A stretch of 64,000 nt of DNA from Azospirillum brasilense (GTDB lineage: Bacteria > Pseudomonadota > Alphaproteobacteria > Azospirillales > Azospirillaceae), in the NCBI RefSeq assembly GCF_005222205.1, contig NZ_CP032345.1:2109501-2173500 (forward strand), written 5' to 3'. Both the position numbers and the translations under genes were made by a program. Each line of letters begins with the position of its first letter. Positions within the stretch are counted from its first letter, which is position 1. Positions 51,902-59,108 of the stretch are shown in pieces. The notes beneath the pieces were generated by a model. It ran no database searches and was not told the origin of the DNA. It saw nothing but the letters and a program-made list of their open reading frames with translations.

Positions 51902-52615
51902 ATGGAATACACCTTGCAGCATATGGACGTTGGCCTCGTCCTGCTCGACGGCGACCGGCGCGTGGTGTCGGTCAACGCCTCCGTGGCGCGGATGCTGGGG
52001 CGCGACCGTCCGCTGCTGGGGGCCAGCCTGCACGACCTGCATCCGCCGGGCAGCCGCGCCAAGGTGGAACTGCTGCTGGCCGCGGCGCACGACCCGGACT
52101 CCCCGGCGGCGGCCAGCTCCATGATGGTGGCCCTGCCGGGGCGGACCATCGTGGTGAAGGCCACCGCCCTGCCGCCGGGCGGCGGGGCCGCGCTGGCCCT
52201 GATGCTGTTCGAGGTGAACGGGAAGGCGTTTCCCGAGCCAGTTCCGCCCGTGCCTGTGGACGCGGCGCCCGAACCGGTCACGCCGCTGGTCAAGCTGCCG
52301 ATCACGACGCGGCAGGGCGTGGTGCTGATCGACCCCGCCGACGCGGTCTATGTGCAGGCCGACGGCCATTACACGCGGGTTCACACGGCGGACGGCGCCT
52401 TCTTCTGCTCGCTCTCCCTGTCGGAGCTGGAGGCGCGGCTCGACGGGCGGCAATTCGTGCGGGCGCATCGCCGCTACCTGGTCAACCTGCGCCACGCCCA
52501 GGCCATCGACCGCAGCGACGGGCGGGCCGCCTTCGTCATGGCCGCCCCCGGTTCCCCCCGCGTGCCGGTCAGCCGCGGACGGATCGAGCGGTTGAAGAAG
52601 CTGTTGGCCCTTTAG
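51902..52615 (+). CDS. rcoM: RcoM-like CO-sensing PAS-LytTR transcription regulator
   Basis: 237 residues. N-terminal PAS (1-105) and C-terminal LytTR DNA-binding domain (about 135-237: VQADGHYTRVHTADG, FVRAHRRYLVNLRHAQAID, VPVSRGRIERLKKLL). The architecture and the segments LHPPGSRAKVELLL and SMMVALPGR align with RcoM of Burkholderia xenovorans, whose haem is bound by His74 and Met104. Equivalent His47 and Met74 are present; the ferric-state Cys94 has no counterpart. A cowN gene two positions downstream supports a CO-sensing role. ATG 51902 lies 54 bases after trmJ. Confidence 0.72.
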   Translation: MEYTLQHMDVGLVLLDGDRRVVSVNASVARMLGRDRPLLGASLHDLHPPGSRAKVELLLAAAHDPDSPAAASSMMVALPGRTIVVKATALPPGGGAALALMLFEVNGKAFPEPVPPVPVDAAPEPVTPLVKLPITTRQGVVLIDPADAVYVQADGHYTRVHTADGAFFCSLSLSELEARLDGRQFVRAHRRYLVNLRHAQAIDRSDGRAAFVMAAPGSPRVPVSRGRIERLKKLLAL

Positions 52616-52672
52616 CCTTTCCCCCTGCGCGCATCAGGGTTGTTCCGGCCGGCCTGTGACTTCCGGGGGCGG

Positions 52673-52714
52673 TTGATCCGCCTCAATCGTCCGGTGCCGC
52701 CGCAGGCGTAGAAC
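52673..52714 (+). promoter_or_regulatory. Candidate FNR/FixK-type class II promoter for the small ORF and cowN
   Basis: TTGAT-CCGC-CTCAA (52673-52686) differs from the FNR consensus TTGAT-N4-ATCAA at one position. A -10-like TAGAAC at 52709-52714 is centred 32 bp downstream, the spacing of class II FNR promoters. Anaerobic activation of the following genes is inferred. Confidence 0.5.
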
Positions 52715-52771
52715 AAGGCCATGGCCGGCGCCCGCATCGGGTGGGCGCCACGATGACGAGGAGATAAGGCC

Positions 52772-52984
52772 ATGGCTTTCCTGGACGACGACCACGCCTA
52801 TGTGGACCAGCTCGTGGTGGAGTATTATGGCGACCGTCTGACCGCGCTCTCGCCGGAACGGCTGGCCGCCCTGCACGCGCTGTTCGGCGAGGTGATGTGG
52901 CACGAGGGGATCGAGGCGCTGACCCCGCAGCGGCTGAACACGCTGCTGGACTTCACCGAGGAAGAGCTGTCGCACGCCGCCTGA
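52772..52984 (+). CDS. Small hypothetical protein (70 aa) between rcoM-like gene and cowN
   Basis: GAGGAGATAAGGCC directly precedes ATG 52772, a good ribosome site. The product is acidic and all-helical in prediction (MAFLDDDHAYVDQLVVEYY, then LSPERLAALHALFGEVMW and LNTLLDFTEEELSHAA), without membrane segment or cysteine. I do not recognise it. Its place between a CO-sensor-type regulator and cowN, under a candidate FNR-type promoter, suggests it acts with CowN. Confidence 0.7.
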   Translation: MAFLDDDHAYVDQLVVEYYGDRLTALSPERLAALHALFGEVMWHEGIEALTPQRLNTLLDFTEEELSHAA

Positions 52985-52993
52985 ATGGTAAGA

Positions 52994-53074
52994 GCGCGAA
53001 CCGTTCGCGCAGGGCTCCCGCCGTTCACGCCGCCCGCCCGCCGTTCGTGCAGCGGGTCTTGTTCCTGGACCCGC
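52994..53074 (+). other. Two hairpins between the small ORF and cowN
   Basis: GCGCGAA-CCG-TTCGCGC (52994-53010) and GCGGGTC (53053-53059) with GACCCGC (53068-53074) are perfect 7-bp stems. No U-tracts follow, so processing, attenuation or mRNA stability are possible roles. Confidence 0.4.
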
Positions 53075-53124
53075 CTTCCGCGATGAGGGATGTCAACACA
53101 ACCCTCCTTCGTGGGATCACGACC

Positions 53125-53421
53125 GTGGACGCAACCGACACTCCCGACCGCTACGTCTCCTTCAAGGGCATCGACTGCGAGGGCAACTCCCGCCGCATCA
53201 TCGAGCGCCTGTACATGCACATCGACGATCCGGCCAAGACCAACGCCTTCTGGGAACGCTTCCGGGCGAAGCTGGCCGTGGCCGACGACCCGTTGAAGCG
53301 TCAGGCGGACGGGCTGTGCCTGCTCTGCGCCAACGTCTACTACATCTCCGACCTCTTCGAAGAGTATGAAGACGAGGAAGGTCTGGCCATGCTGCGCCAG
53401 CTTGAGGACGAGTGCTGCTGA
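53125..53421 (+). CDS. cowN: N2-fixation sustaining protein CowN
   Basis: 98 residues of the CowN family. DRYVSFKGIDCEGNSRRIIE opens the domain, FWERFRAKLAVADDPLKRQ follows, and the C-terminus is LCANVYYISDLFEEYEDEE then LRQLEDECC. In Rhodospirillum rubrum and Gluconacetobacter, CowN lets Mo-nitrogenase work in the presence of CO, apparently by direct protection. Start chosen at GTG 53125 (GTGGGA upstream) to match family length; ATG 53083 would add 14 residues without a ribosome site. No nif genes are in the window. Confidence 0.88.
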   Translation: MDATDTPDRYVSFKGIDCEGNSRRIIERLYMHIDDPAKTNAFWERFRAKLAVADDPLKRQADGLCLLCANVYYISDLFEEYEDEEGLAMLRQLEDECC

Positions 53422-53438
53422 GGCTTCGAGGTTCGACA

Positions 53439-53505
53439 CGACTCATGGTTTGACCCGACTCATGGTTTGACCCGACTCATGGTTTGACCCGACTCATGGT
53501 TTGAC
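53439..53505 (+). repeat. 17-bp tandem repeat, four copies, feeding into the rpsD promoter
   Basis: The unit CGACTCATGGTTTGACC occurs at 53439, 53456, 53473 and 53490 (last copy 16 bases), without mismatches. Each copy holds TTGAC, so the -35 hexamer of the rpsD promoter has been multiplied. Confidence 0.92.
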
Positions 53506-53528
53506 AAGGCGCGCCGAATCCGTATAGT
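53501..53528 (+). promoter_or_regulatory. Sigma-70 promoter of rpsD
   Basis: TTGACA (53501-53506), 16-bp spacer, TATAGT (53523-53528). The -35 box is the end of the last 17-bp repeat. The transcript start would be near 53535, leaving a leader of about 105 nt before rpsD. Confidence 0.75.
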
Positions 53529-53639
53529 GCGCGCCTTCACTCCTGGGAAAGCGGGCGTGCCTCTTGTTTGCGCCCCGTCCGCGGCCTGTTCCGCGGAACT
53601 ACCGGGACAAAACCAACTCGTGTTCCACCGAGGACCAAA

Positions 53640-54254
53640 ATGGCCAAGCGTCAACAGTCCAAGTACAAGATCGACCGCCGCCTCGGCGTCAACCTCTGGG
53701 GCCGCGGCAAGTCGCCGATCAACAAGCGTGAGTATGGCCCGGGCCAGCACGGCCAGCGCCGCAAGAAGCCGTCCGACTACGGCCTGCAGCTCATGGCGAA
53801 GCAGAAGCTGAAGGGCTACTACGGCAACATCGGCGAGAAGCAGTTCCGCCGCATCTACGCCGAGGCCGTGCGCCGCAAGGGCGACACCGGCGAGAACCTG
53901 GTGGGCCTGCTGGAGCGCCGCCTGGACGCGGTGGTCTACCGCATGAAGTTCGCGCCGACCCCGTTCGCCGCGCGCCAGATCATCAACCACGGCCACATCC
54001 TGGTCAACGGCCGCCGCCTGAACATCCCGTCGGCCCAGATCAAGGAAGGCGACACCATCGAGGTGCGCGCCAAGTCCAAGCAGATGGCCCTCATCCTCGA
54101 GGCCGCCGCCTCGGGTGAGCGCGACACCCCGGACTACCTGGAAGTCGACTCCGGCGCCCTGAAGGGCCGCTTCGTGCGCGTCCCGCTGCTGGCCGACATT
54201 CCGTACCCGGTCCAGATGGAACCGAACCTGGTCGTCGAGTTCTACTCGCGCTGA
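53640..54254 (+). CDS. rpsD: 30S ribosomal protein S4
   Basis: 204 residues. Primary 16S rRNA-binding protein that nucleates 30S assembly. [40 protein letters not shown], and the S4 RNA-binding domain [27 protein letters not shown] lies before ATG 53640. Transcribed alone from its own promoter with a tandem repeat upstream and a strong terminator downstream, as usual for alphaproteobacteria where rpsD is outside the alpha operon. Confidence 0.97.
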   Translation: MAKRQQSKYKIDRRLGVNLWGRGKSPINKREYGPGQHGQRRKKPSDYGLQLMAKQKLKGYYGNIGEKQFRRIYAEAVRRKGDTGENLVGLLERRLDAVVYRMKFAPTPFAARQIINHGHILVNGRRLNIPSAQIKEGDTIEVRAKSKQMALILEAAASGERDTPDYLEVDSGALKGRFVRVPLLADIPYPVQMEPNLVVEFYSR

Positions 54255-54278
54255 CCGTTCGGCCCAGCCGTCACGCGA

Positions 54279-54308
54279 AAGGCCGCGCCTCCGGGCGCGG
54301 CCTTTTTC
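54279..54308 (+). terminator. rpsD terminator
   Basis: Perfect 12-bp stem 54279-54290 with 54295-54306, TCCG loop, five Ts. Confidence 0.9.
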
Positions 54309-54330
54309 GTTTGGGATGGGCGGCCGTGTT

Positions 54331-54648
54331 TCAGTACGGCGTCCGCAAAACCCCGTCGGACAGGGCCGCTCCGTGGAGAATGCGCAGAACCCTCAGCGCA
54401 TCCGGCCCCTGGCGGCAGTAGTAGATCAGGTGACGGTCAAACCCGGCGACGGGCCACGCCCGGATGCCGCGAAGCGCTGGATTTCGCCAAAGCCGGGTCG
54501 ATCCTATGTCGGGATGCTCGGCGATCCGGGCGAAGCTGCGGTCGATGGCGGTCAAGAAACGTTCGGCGGCCGCCTCATCCCGAAGGCCGATGTAGGTGTA
54601 ATGGTCGAGAATGTCCTTCCGCGCGCGTTGGCTCGGAAGGATGCGCAT
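54331..54648 (-). CDS. ParE/RelE-type toxin
   Basis: 105 residues from ATG 54648. ARKDILDHYTYIGLRDEAAA is the N-terminal helical pair of ParE toxins. RLWRNPALRGIRAWPVAGFD and HLIYYCRQGPDALRVLRILH form the beta-sheet with the usual conserved Arg and Tyr. It lies five bases after the antitoxin stop. ParE toxins block DNA gyrase; RelE relatives cleave mRNA. Target not decided by sequence. Confidence 0.85.
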   Translation of the reverse strand: MRILPSQRARKDILDHYTYIGLRDEAAAERFLTAIDRSFARIAEHPDIGSTRLWRNPALRGIRAWPVAGFDRHLIYYCRQGPDALRVLRILHGAALSDGVLRTPY

Positions 54649-54653
54649 GGCGT

Positions 54654-54896
54654 TCAGATGTCTTTGCGGGTTGCGCTCAGCGTGGCCCGGCATTCAGCCC
54701 GCATTGCCTCGGCATCCCACTCTTCGCCGTCTCCTTCAAGCCCCTCCAATAAGGCGCCTTCCAGAGCTTCGTCGGATGCATCGCGGGCATCGGCGGCGAT
54801 GAGATGGGCAAGATAGGAGGCGACATCCTGAAAGCCGGCTTCGCTGGCGCGGCGTTCAGCCATCTGTTCGATGTTGCGCGGCAGAATCACGCTCAT
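54654..54896 (-). CDS. ParD-type antitoxin
   Basis: 80 residues. The start MSVILPRNIEQMAERRASEA is the ribbon-helix-helix DNA-binding region, followed by an acidic C-terminal tail that would wrap the toxin (DASDEALEGALLEGLEG). GGAGACAGGC precedes ATG 54896. It should repress its own operon. The pair forms a type II toxin-antitoxin module next to the essential gene rpsD. Confidence 0.8.
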   Translation of the reverse strand: MSVILPRNIEQMAERRASEAGFQDVASYLAHLIAADARDASDEALEGALLEGLEGDGEEWDAEAMRAECRATLSATRKDI

Positions 54897-54975
54897 GCCT
54901 GTCTCCTTCGCTCAGCTCAGGATAACAGCCGATTCCCGGAATGGGCAACGTCCGCGCTGGTGGGACGGCAGAAAG

Positions 54976-55005
54976 AAAAAAGCCGGAACCCTTGCGGGTC
55001 CCGGC
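54976..55005 (-). terminator. Terminator of the Old Yellow Enzyme gene
   Basis: Stem 54982-54991 with 54996-55005 (one internal mismatch). AAAAAA at 54976-54981 gives six Us on the minus strand. Confidence 0.8.
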
Positions 55006-55049
55006 CTTGAGGTGCGGGGATCGGGGGCAATCCCCGCGGGGGAGAGGGA

Positions 55050-56153
55050 TCAGGCGTCGGCCGTTTCCAGCGCCGGATAGTCGGTGTAGCCGCGGGCATC
55101 GCCGCCGTAGTAGCTGGCCTTGTCCGGCGTGTTCAGCGCCGCGTTGCGGCGGAAGCGCTCCGGCAGGTCCGGGTTGGCGATGAAGGGCTCGCCGAAGCTC
55201 ACCGCGTCCGCAGCGCCGGCGGCGATGGCCGCCTCGGCCTGCTCCTTGCTGTAGCCGCCATTGATGATGAAGGGACCCTTGAAGATCCGGCGCAGCTCCG
55301 CCGCCAGATGCGGGGCGCCCTCCGGCGGGGCCATATGGTGGCCCGGCTGGCCTTCGATGACGTGCAGGAAGGCGAGGCCGAAGGGGTTCAGCGCCTCGGT
55401 GACGTGGGTGTAGAGCGCCCGCGGGTCGCTGTCGGCCATGTCGTTGAAGGTGCCGGTCGGCGACAGCCGGACGCCGACCCGGCCGGGGCCGACGGCGGTG
55501 CTCACCGCGTCCACGATCTCCAGCAGGAAGCGCGCCCGGTTCTCCACGCCGCCGCCGTAGCGGTCGGTGCGCTTGTTGCTGCGGTCGCGCAGGAACTGGT
55601 CGATCAGATAACCGTTGGCGCCGTGGATCTCCACGCCGTCCAGCCCGGCGTCGAACACCGCGCGCTTGGCGGCGTCGGCGAAGGCCTTGACCAGACCGGG
55701 AATCTCGTCGGTCTCCAGGGCGCGCGGGGTGGGGAAGGGCACCAGGCCCTTGCTGGTGTAGGACTCGCCGGCGGCGGCGATCGCCGAGGGCGCGACCGGC
55801 AGAGCGCCGTTCGGCTGGAATTCCGTGTGGGAAATGCGGCCGACGTGCCAGAGCTGCGCGGCGATCAGCCCGCCCTTGGCGTGGACCTCCTCCGCGATGC
55901 GGCGCCAGGCGAGCGTCTGCGCGTCGGTGTGGATGCCCGGCGTGCTTGGATAGCCCTGGGCGGTGGCCGAGACCTGCGTCGCCTCGGTGATGATGAGGCC
56001 GGCGGAGGCGCGCTGGCCGTAATACTCGGCCATCAACGGGGTGGGAACGTTGCCCTCGCCCGCGCGGCTGCGGGTCATCGGCGCCATGATGACGCGGTTC
56101 GGCAGTTCCATGGAGCCCAGACGCAGCGGCGTGAACAGATCGGCGGTGGTCAT
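55050..56153 (-). CDS. Old Yellow Enzyme family alkene reductase (NemA-like)
   Basis: 367 residues. FMN-dependent TIM-barrel ene-reductase acting on activated C=C bonds such as N-ethylmaleimide or on nitro compounds. FTPLRLGSMELPNRVIMAPM opening, AAQLWHVGRISH, substrate His/Asn pair in EIHGANGYLIDQFLRD and RTDRYGGGVENRARFLLEI. Start at 56153 matches the family; extension to 56276 does not. Divergent from a TetR regulator with two operator-like dyads between, the layout of nemR-nemA systems, which respond to electrophiles. Confidence 0.92.
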   Translation of the reverse strand: MTTADLFTPLRLGSMELPNRVIMAPMTRSRAGEGNVPTPLMAEYYGQRASAGLIITEATQVSATAQGYPSTPGIHTDAQTLAWRRIAEEVHAKGGLIAAQLWHVGRISHTEFQPNGALPVAPSAIAAAGESYTSKGLVPFPTPRALETDEIPGLVKAFADAAKRAVFDAGLDGVEIHGANGYLIDQFLRDRSNKRTDRYGGGVENRARFLLEIVDAVSTAVGPGRVGVRLSPTGTFNDMADSDPRALYTHVTEALNPFGLAFLHVIEGQPGHHMAPPEGAPHLAAELRRIFKGPFIINGGYSKEQAEAAIAAGAADAVSFGEPFIANPDLPERFRRNAALNTPDKASYYGGDARGYTDYPALETADA

Positions 56154-56243
56154 GATGCGGTTGCCCTCTCGATTCAAAAATCGGGTCCCACGTTGGGGCA
56201 TCCCAGAGTGGGGGCCGGGGTTCCGCGGGTTGGGCGGTGCCCG

Positions 56244-56263
56244 GTATGTATGTGCGTACATAC
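56244..56263. promoter_or_regulatory. Operator-like dyad 1 (TetR/OYE)
   Basis: GTATGTA-TGTGCG-TACATAC, similar to the second dyad at 56290-56305 with GTATG...CATAC ends; centres are 44 bp apart. Likely TetR target. Confidence 0.65.
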
Positions 56264-56289
56264 TTGCCTGCGCCATCCAGGCTTGTCAA

Positions 56290-56305
56290 GTATGCACGTG
56301 CATAC
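56290..56305. promoter_or_regulatory. Operator-like dyad 2 (TetR/OYE)
   Basis: GTATGCACGTGCATAC is a perfect 16-bp palindrome in the divergent intergenic region, 55 bp from the regulator start. Confidence 0.7.
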
Positions 56306-56359
56306 CTATTATCATTTCAGCCGCCGCACGGATCGGCGGCCAGTGAGAGGGCCTGCATC

Positions 56360-57031
56360 GTGGACAAGACCAACACCCCGGACACCGCCCCGGCGATCGA
56401 CGACGGCTGTTGCGCCGCCGGGGCCGATATGCCCGCGCGCAAGCGCGACCGCGAGGCGACCAAGGGCGTGCTGCTGGACGCGGCCAAGATGGTGTTCGCC
56501 GAGCGTGGCTTTGACGCCGCGACCACGCGCGACATCGCCGGACGCGCGGGCGTGAACGAGCAGTTGATCCAGCGCTATTTCTCGGGCAAGGCCGGCCTGC
56601 TGCTGGCCGTCGTCGAGCGCTACGGGCGCGAGGAGGGGAGCGGCTGCGCCATGCCGCCGCCCGGCGACGATCTGGAGGAGGATCTGGCGGCGTTTCTGCT
56701 GCACCAGCTCCGCCACGCCTGGAAGTGCCGCGACTTCACGCGGGTGATGCTGGCGCGCGCGCTGGTCGATCCCGACATTGCGAACGAGATGGCGCGCACC
56801 CTGTCGGAAAGCCGAATTCCCTGCCTGCTCAGCCGGCTGGAGATCTTCCGCGAGCGCGGGGCGATCGCGGCGGACGCCGACCTCGCCCACGTCGCGGCGG
56901 GCATCGCCACGCTCAGCTTCGGGCTGGGCTTTCTCGATCAGGTGGTGTTCGGGCGCTGCCCGGACCGCGTCAACGAGGTGGTGAAGACGCTCGCCCACAC
57001 CATGGCCCACGGCCTCGCGCCGCGGGCTTGA
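56360..57031 (+). CDS. TetR family transcriptional regulator
   Basis: 223 residues. Helix-turn-helix at about 27-75: TKGVLLDAAKMVFAERGFDA, TTRDIAGRAGVNEQLIQRYF. The C-terminal ligand domain has WKCRDFTRVML and a cysteine-containing C-terminal part. GAGAGGG precedes GTG 56360. Its N-terminal DDGCCAAGADM and other cysteines could sense electrophiles as in NemR; that is inference. It probably represses itself and the divergent Old Yellow Enzyme gene through the two dyads. Confidence 0.88.
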   Translation: MDKTNTPDTAPAIDDGCCAAGADMPARKRDREATKGVLLDAAKMVFAERGFDAATTRDIAGRAGVNEQLIQRYFSGKAGLLLAVVERYGREEGSGCAMPPPGDDLEEDLAAFLLHQLRHAWKCRDFTRVMLARALVDPDIANEMARTLSESRIPCLLSRLEIFRERGAIAADADLAHVAAGIATLSFGLGFLDQVVFGRCPDRVNEVVKTLAHTMAHGLAPRA

Positions 57032-57037
57032 GCCGCC

Positions 57038-58042
57038 TCAATCGGCGCGGCAGGCGGCGGCGCGGGCCTGCTCCGCCCGGTTTTGTTCAGCCCGGTTCTG
57101 CTCTGCGCGGGCCTCGGCGCGGGCCGCCCGGTGGGTGAACAGCGCGTCCGCCGAATAGAGCGCCAGCGCCACCCAGATGCACACGAAGGCCAGCAGGTGG
57201 GAGGAGGTGAAGGCCTCCCCATAGACCGCGACGCCGAGCAGGAGCTGCCCGGTCGGGCTGATGTATTGCAGGATGCCGATGGTCGACAGCTTCAGCCGGG
57301 CGGCGCCGACCATGAACAGCACCAGCGGGATGGCCGTCACCGGGCCGGTCAGGATGATCAGCAGGTCGGTGCCCAGCCCGTGGACACCGAAGTTCCCCAG
57401 CCCATGGGCGCCGAGCCACAGCAGATAGGCGATGGCCGGCGGCACCAGCAGCACCGTTTCCACCAGCAGCCCGATCACCGGGTCGATGGCCGCCTTCTTG
57501 CGGACCAGCGCGTAGACGCCGAAGGTCAAGGCCAGCGACAGCGCCACCCAGGGAACCTCCCCGTAGGACAGGACGAGGCTCAGCACGCCCGCCGCCGCGA
57601 TCACCACCGCCACGCCCTGCCGCTTCGACAGCCGCTCCTGAAGGAAGGCCATGCCGAGCAGCACGTTGATGATCGGGTTGATGTAATAGCCGAGGCTGGA
57701 CTGCACCAAATGGCCGTTGTTCACGGCCCAGATGAAGATGGTCCAGTTGCTGCCGATCAGCGCCGTCGTCACCAGGAAGATGCCCAGCCGCCGCCAGCTT
57801 CCCACCCCGCGCACGATGCCGGACAGGCCGCGCGTCGGCACCAGCCACAGCCCGACCAGCACCACGGTCCACAGCACCCGGTGGGCGACGACCTCCACCG
57901 CCCCGACGTTGCCGAGCTGCTTGAAGAAGATCGGCGCCAGCCCCCCCCAGATCAGGAAGGCGGTCAGGGCAGCGGCGAAGCCCAGGGTGGCGGGGTTGCG
58001 CCCGTCGGCCTGCGGCAAGGAGGGGGAGGGAGTCTGGGCCAT
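57038..58042 (-). CDS. rarD: RarD (EamA) family transporter
   Basis: 334 residues, ten helices in two EamA halves. FLIWGGLAPIFFKQLGNVGA, VEVVAHRVLWTVVLVGLWL, GYYINPIINVLLGMAFLQER and LQYISPTGQLLLGVAVYGE are RarD hallmarks. Substrate unproven in most bacteria. The C-terminus has a five-residue repeat (QNRAE QNRAE Q) from a 15-bp direct repeat in the DNA. The gene converges on the TetR gene with a 6-bp gap. GGGGAG precedes ATG 58042. Confidence 0.9.
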   Translation of the reverse strand: MAQTPSPSLPQADGRNPATLGFAAALTAFLIWGGLAPIFFKQLGNVGAVEVVAHRVLWTVVLVGLWLVPTRGLSGIVRGVGSWRRLGIFLVTTALIGSNWTIFIWAVNNGHLVQSSLGYYINPIINVLLGMAFLQERLSKRQGVAVVIAAAGVLSLVLSYGEVPWVALSLALTFGVYALVRKKAAIDPVIGLLVETVLLVPPAIAYLLWLGAHGLGNFGVHGLGTDLLIILTGPVTAIPLVLFMVGAARLKLSTIGILQYISPTGQLLLGVAVYGEAFTSSHLLAFVCIWVALALYSADALFTHRAARAEARAEQNRAEQNRAEQARAAACRAD

Positions 58043-58142
58043 GGCTCCCCTTTACCATGCCCAAGAAATGGGCGATAGGAACGCCCCCTCATGCCCGCAC
58101 TGCGCGCCGGGAATGCCGCATTTCGCGCAGGGGTTTTCCCGC

Positions 58143-58577
58143 TCAGCCGCCTCCGCCGCCTGCGGTGCCGCTTCCGCTTCCATTGCTGGTGGGGGCGCTG
58201 CTCCGCGGCATCGCGCCGGACGACCCCGAGGAGCCCCGGCCGATCGGGACGTTGGTGCCGACGCCTTCGTTGCGGACCAGCGCGCGGGCCTCGCGCAGCC
58301 GGTCCACGCAGCCGTCCGGATCGCCCTTGCCGGCGGCGGACCGCGCCTCGCCCAGCAGGCCGCGCAGCCGGTCCTTCTGCTCACCGGTCAGGGCGGTGTG
58401 GTTTCGCCCGCCGGCCACCACCTTGTCGCCCAGAAACAGGTCGGAGAAGCGGGACACCTCGTCCCGGCAGGCGGTCAGCCGCTCCTGCTTCGGGACCGTT
58501 CCGTCCTGGCCCTGCGCCTGAGCGGGAAGAGCCATCAGAGCCAGCAGCGCCGCCGCTGGAAACGCACGCTTGTCCAT
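58143..58577 (-). CDS. Small periplasmic protein of unknown function (144 aa)
   Basis: AGGAGG stands seven bases before ATG 58577. The signal peptide (AAALLALMALPAQAQG) is followed by a helical domain with two cysteines (LTACRDEVSRFSDL and DPDGCVDRLREARALVRNEG) that could form a disulfide, and a Gly/Ser-rich tail ending in GGGGG. Unrecognised family. Located between rarD and the grxD-bolA pair on the same strand, but grxD has its own terminator upstream of it. Confidence 0.65.
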   Translation of the reverse strand: MDKRAFPAAALLALMALPAQAQGQDGTVPKQERLTACRDEVSRFSDLFLGDKVVAGGRNHTALTGEQKDRLRGLLGEARSAAGKGDPDGCVDRLREARALVRNEGVGTNVPIGRGSSGSSGAMPRSSAPTSNGSGSGTAGGGGG

Positions 58578-58662
58578 GACCGGGCCTCCTTTTCCGTGCC
58601 GACACCTCCGCGGGTTCGTCGATGGAAAAACAAGGGCGGCCGGGGCCTGTTCCGCCAAAGGA

Positions 58663-58690
58663 AAAGGGCCCCGCCGTGGCGGAGCCCTTT
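58663..58690 (-). terminator. grxD terminator
   Basis: Thirteen-bp stem with one mismatch (58663-58675 with 58678-58690). AAAA to its left gives a U-run on the minus strand. Confidence 0.7.
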
Positions 58691-58718
58691 GTCACAGGTC
58701 TGCGGCGCGGCTGGCCGA

Positions 58719-59060
58719 TCAGGCGTTGGCGCCCGTCGCGACGCCCTTGTCGGCCAGCAGCGACTGCAGCTCGCCCGACTCGTACATCTCGCGCACGATG
58801 TCGCAGCCGCCGACCAGCTCGCCCTTGACGTAGAGCTGCGGGAAGGTCGGCCAGTTCGAGTAGTCCTTCAGCCCCTGGCGCAGGCCCGGGTCCTCCAGGA
58901 TGTTGATGCCCTTGAACTTCACGCCGACGGTGCTGAGCACCTGGACGACGGCGGCGGAGAAGCCGCACTGCGGGAAGACGGGCGTGCCCTTCATGTACAG
59001 CACGACATCGTTGCCCTTGATGTCCTGCTCGATGCGATCCTTGACGTTCTGGTCAACCAT
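58719..59060 (-). CDS. grxD: Monothiol glutaredoxin (Grx4/GrxD family)
   Basis: 113 residues. CGFS active site in GTPVFPQCGFSAAVVQVL, glutathione contacts in WPTFPQLYVKGELVGGCDI. CGFS glutaredoxins coordinate a 2Fe-2S cluster with glutathione and pair with BolA; the bolA-family gene lies just upstream. Function in Fe-S delivery is the family role. Confidence 0.95.
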   Translation of the reverse strand: MVDQNVKDRIEQDIKGNDVVLYMKGTPVFPQCGFSAAVVQVLSTVGVKFKGINILEDPGLRQGLKDYSNWPTFPQLYVKGELVGGCDIVREMYESGELQSLLADKGVATGANA

Positions 59061-59108
59061 GTCTCTCGGCCTTCTTACGATGTCATCGTGACTTGCGGGG
59101 ATGCCGTC

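Noticed and set aside
54331..54896. ParDE pair as sign of a genomic island
   Set aside because: Composition matches the neighbours, and no tRNA, integrase or direct repeats flank it.
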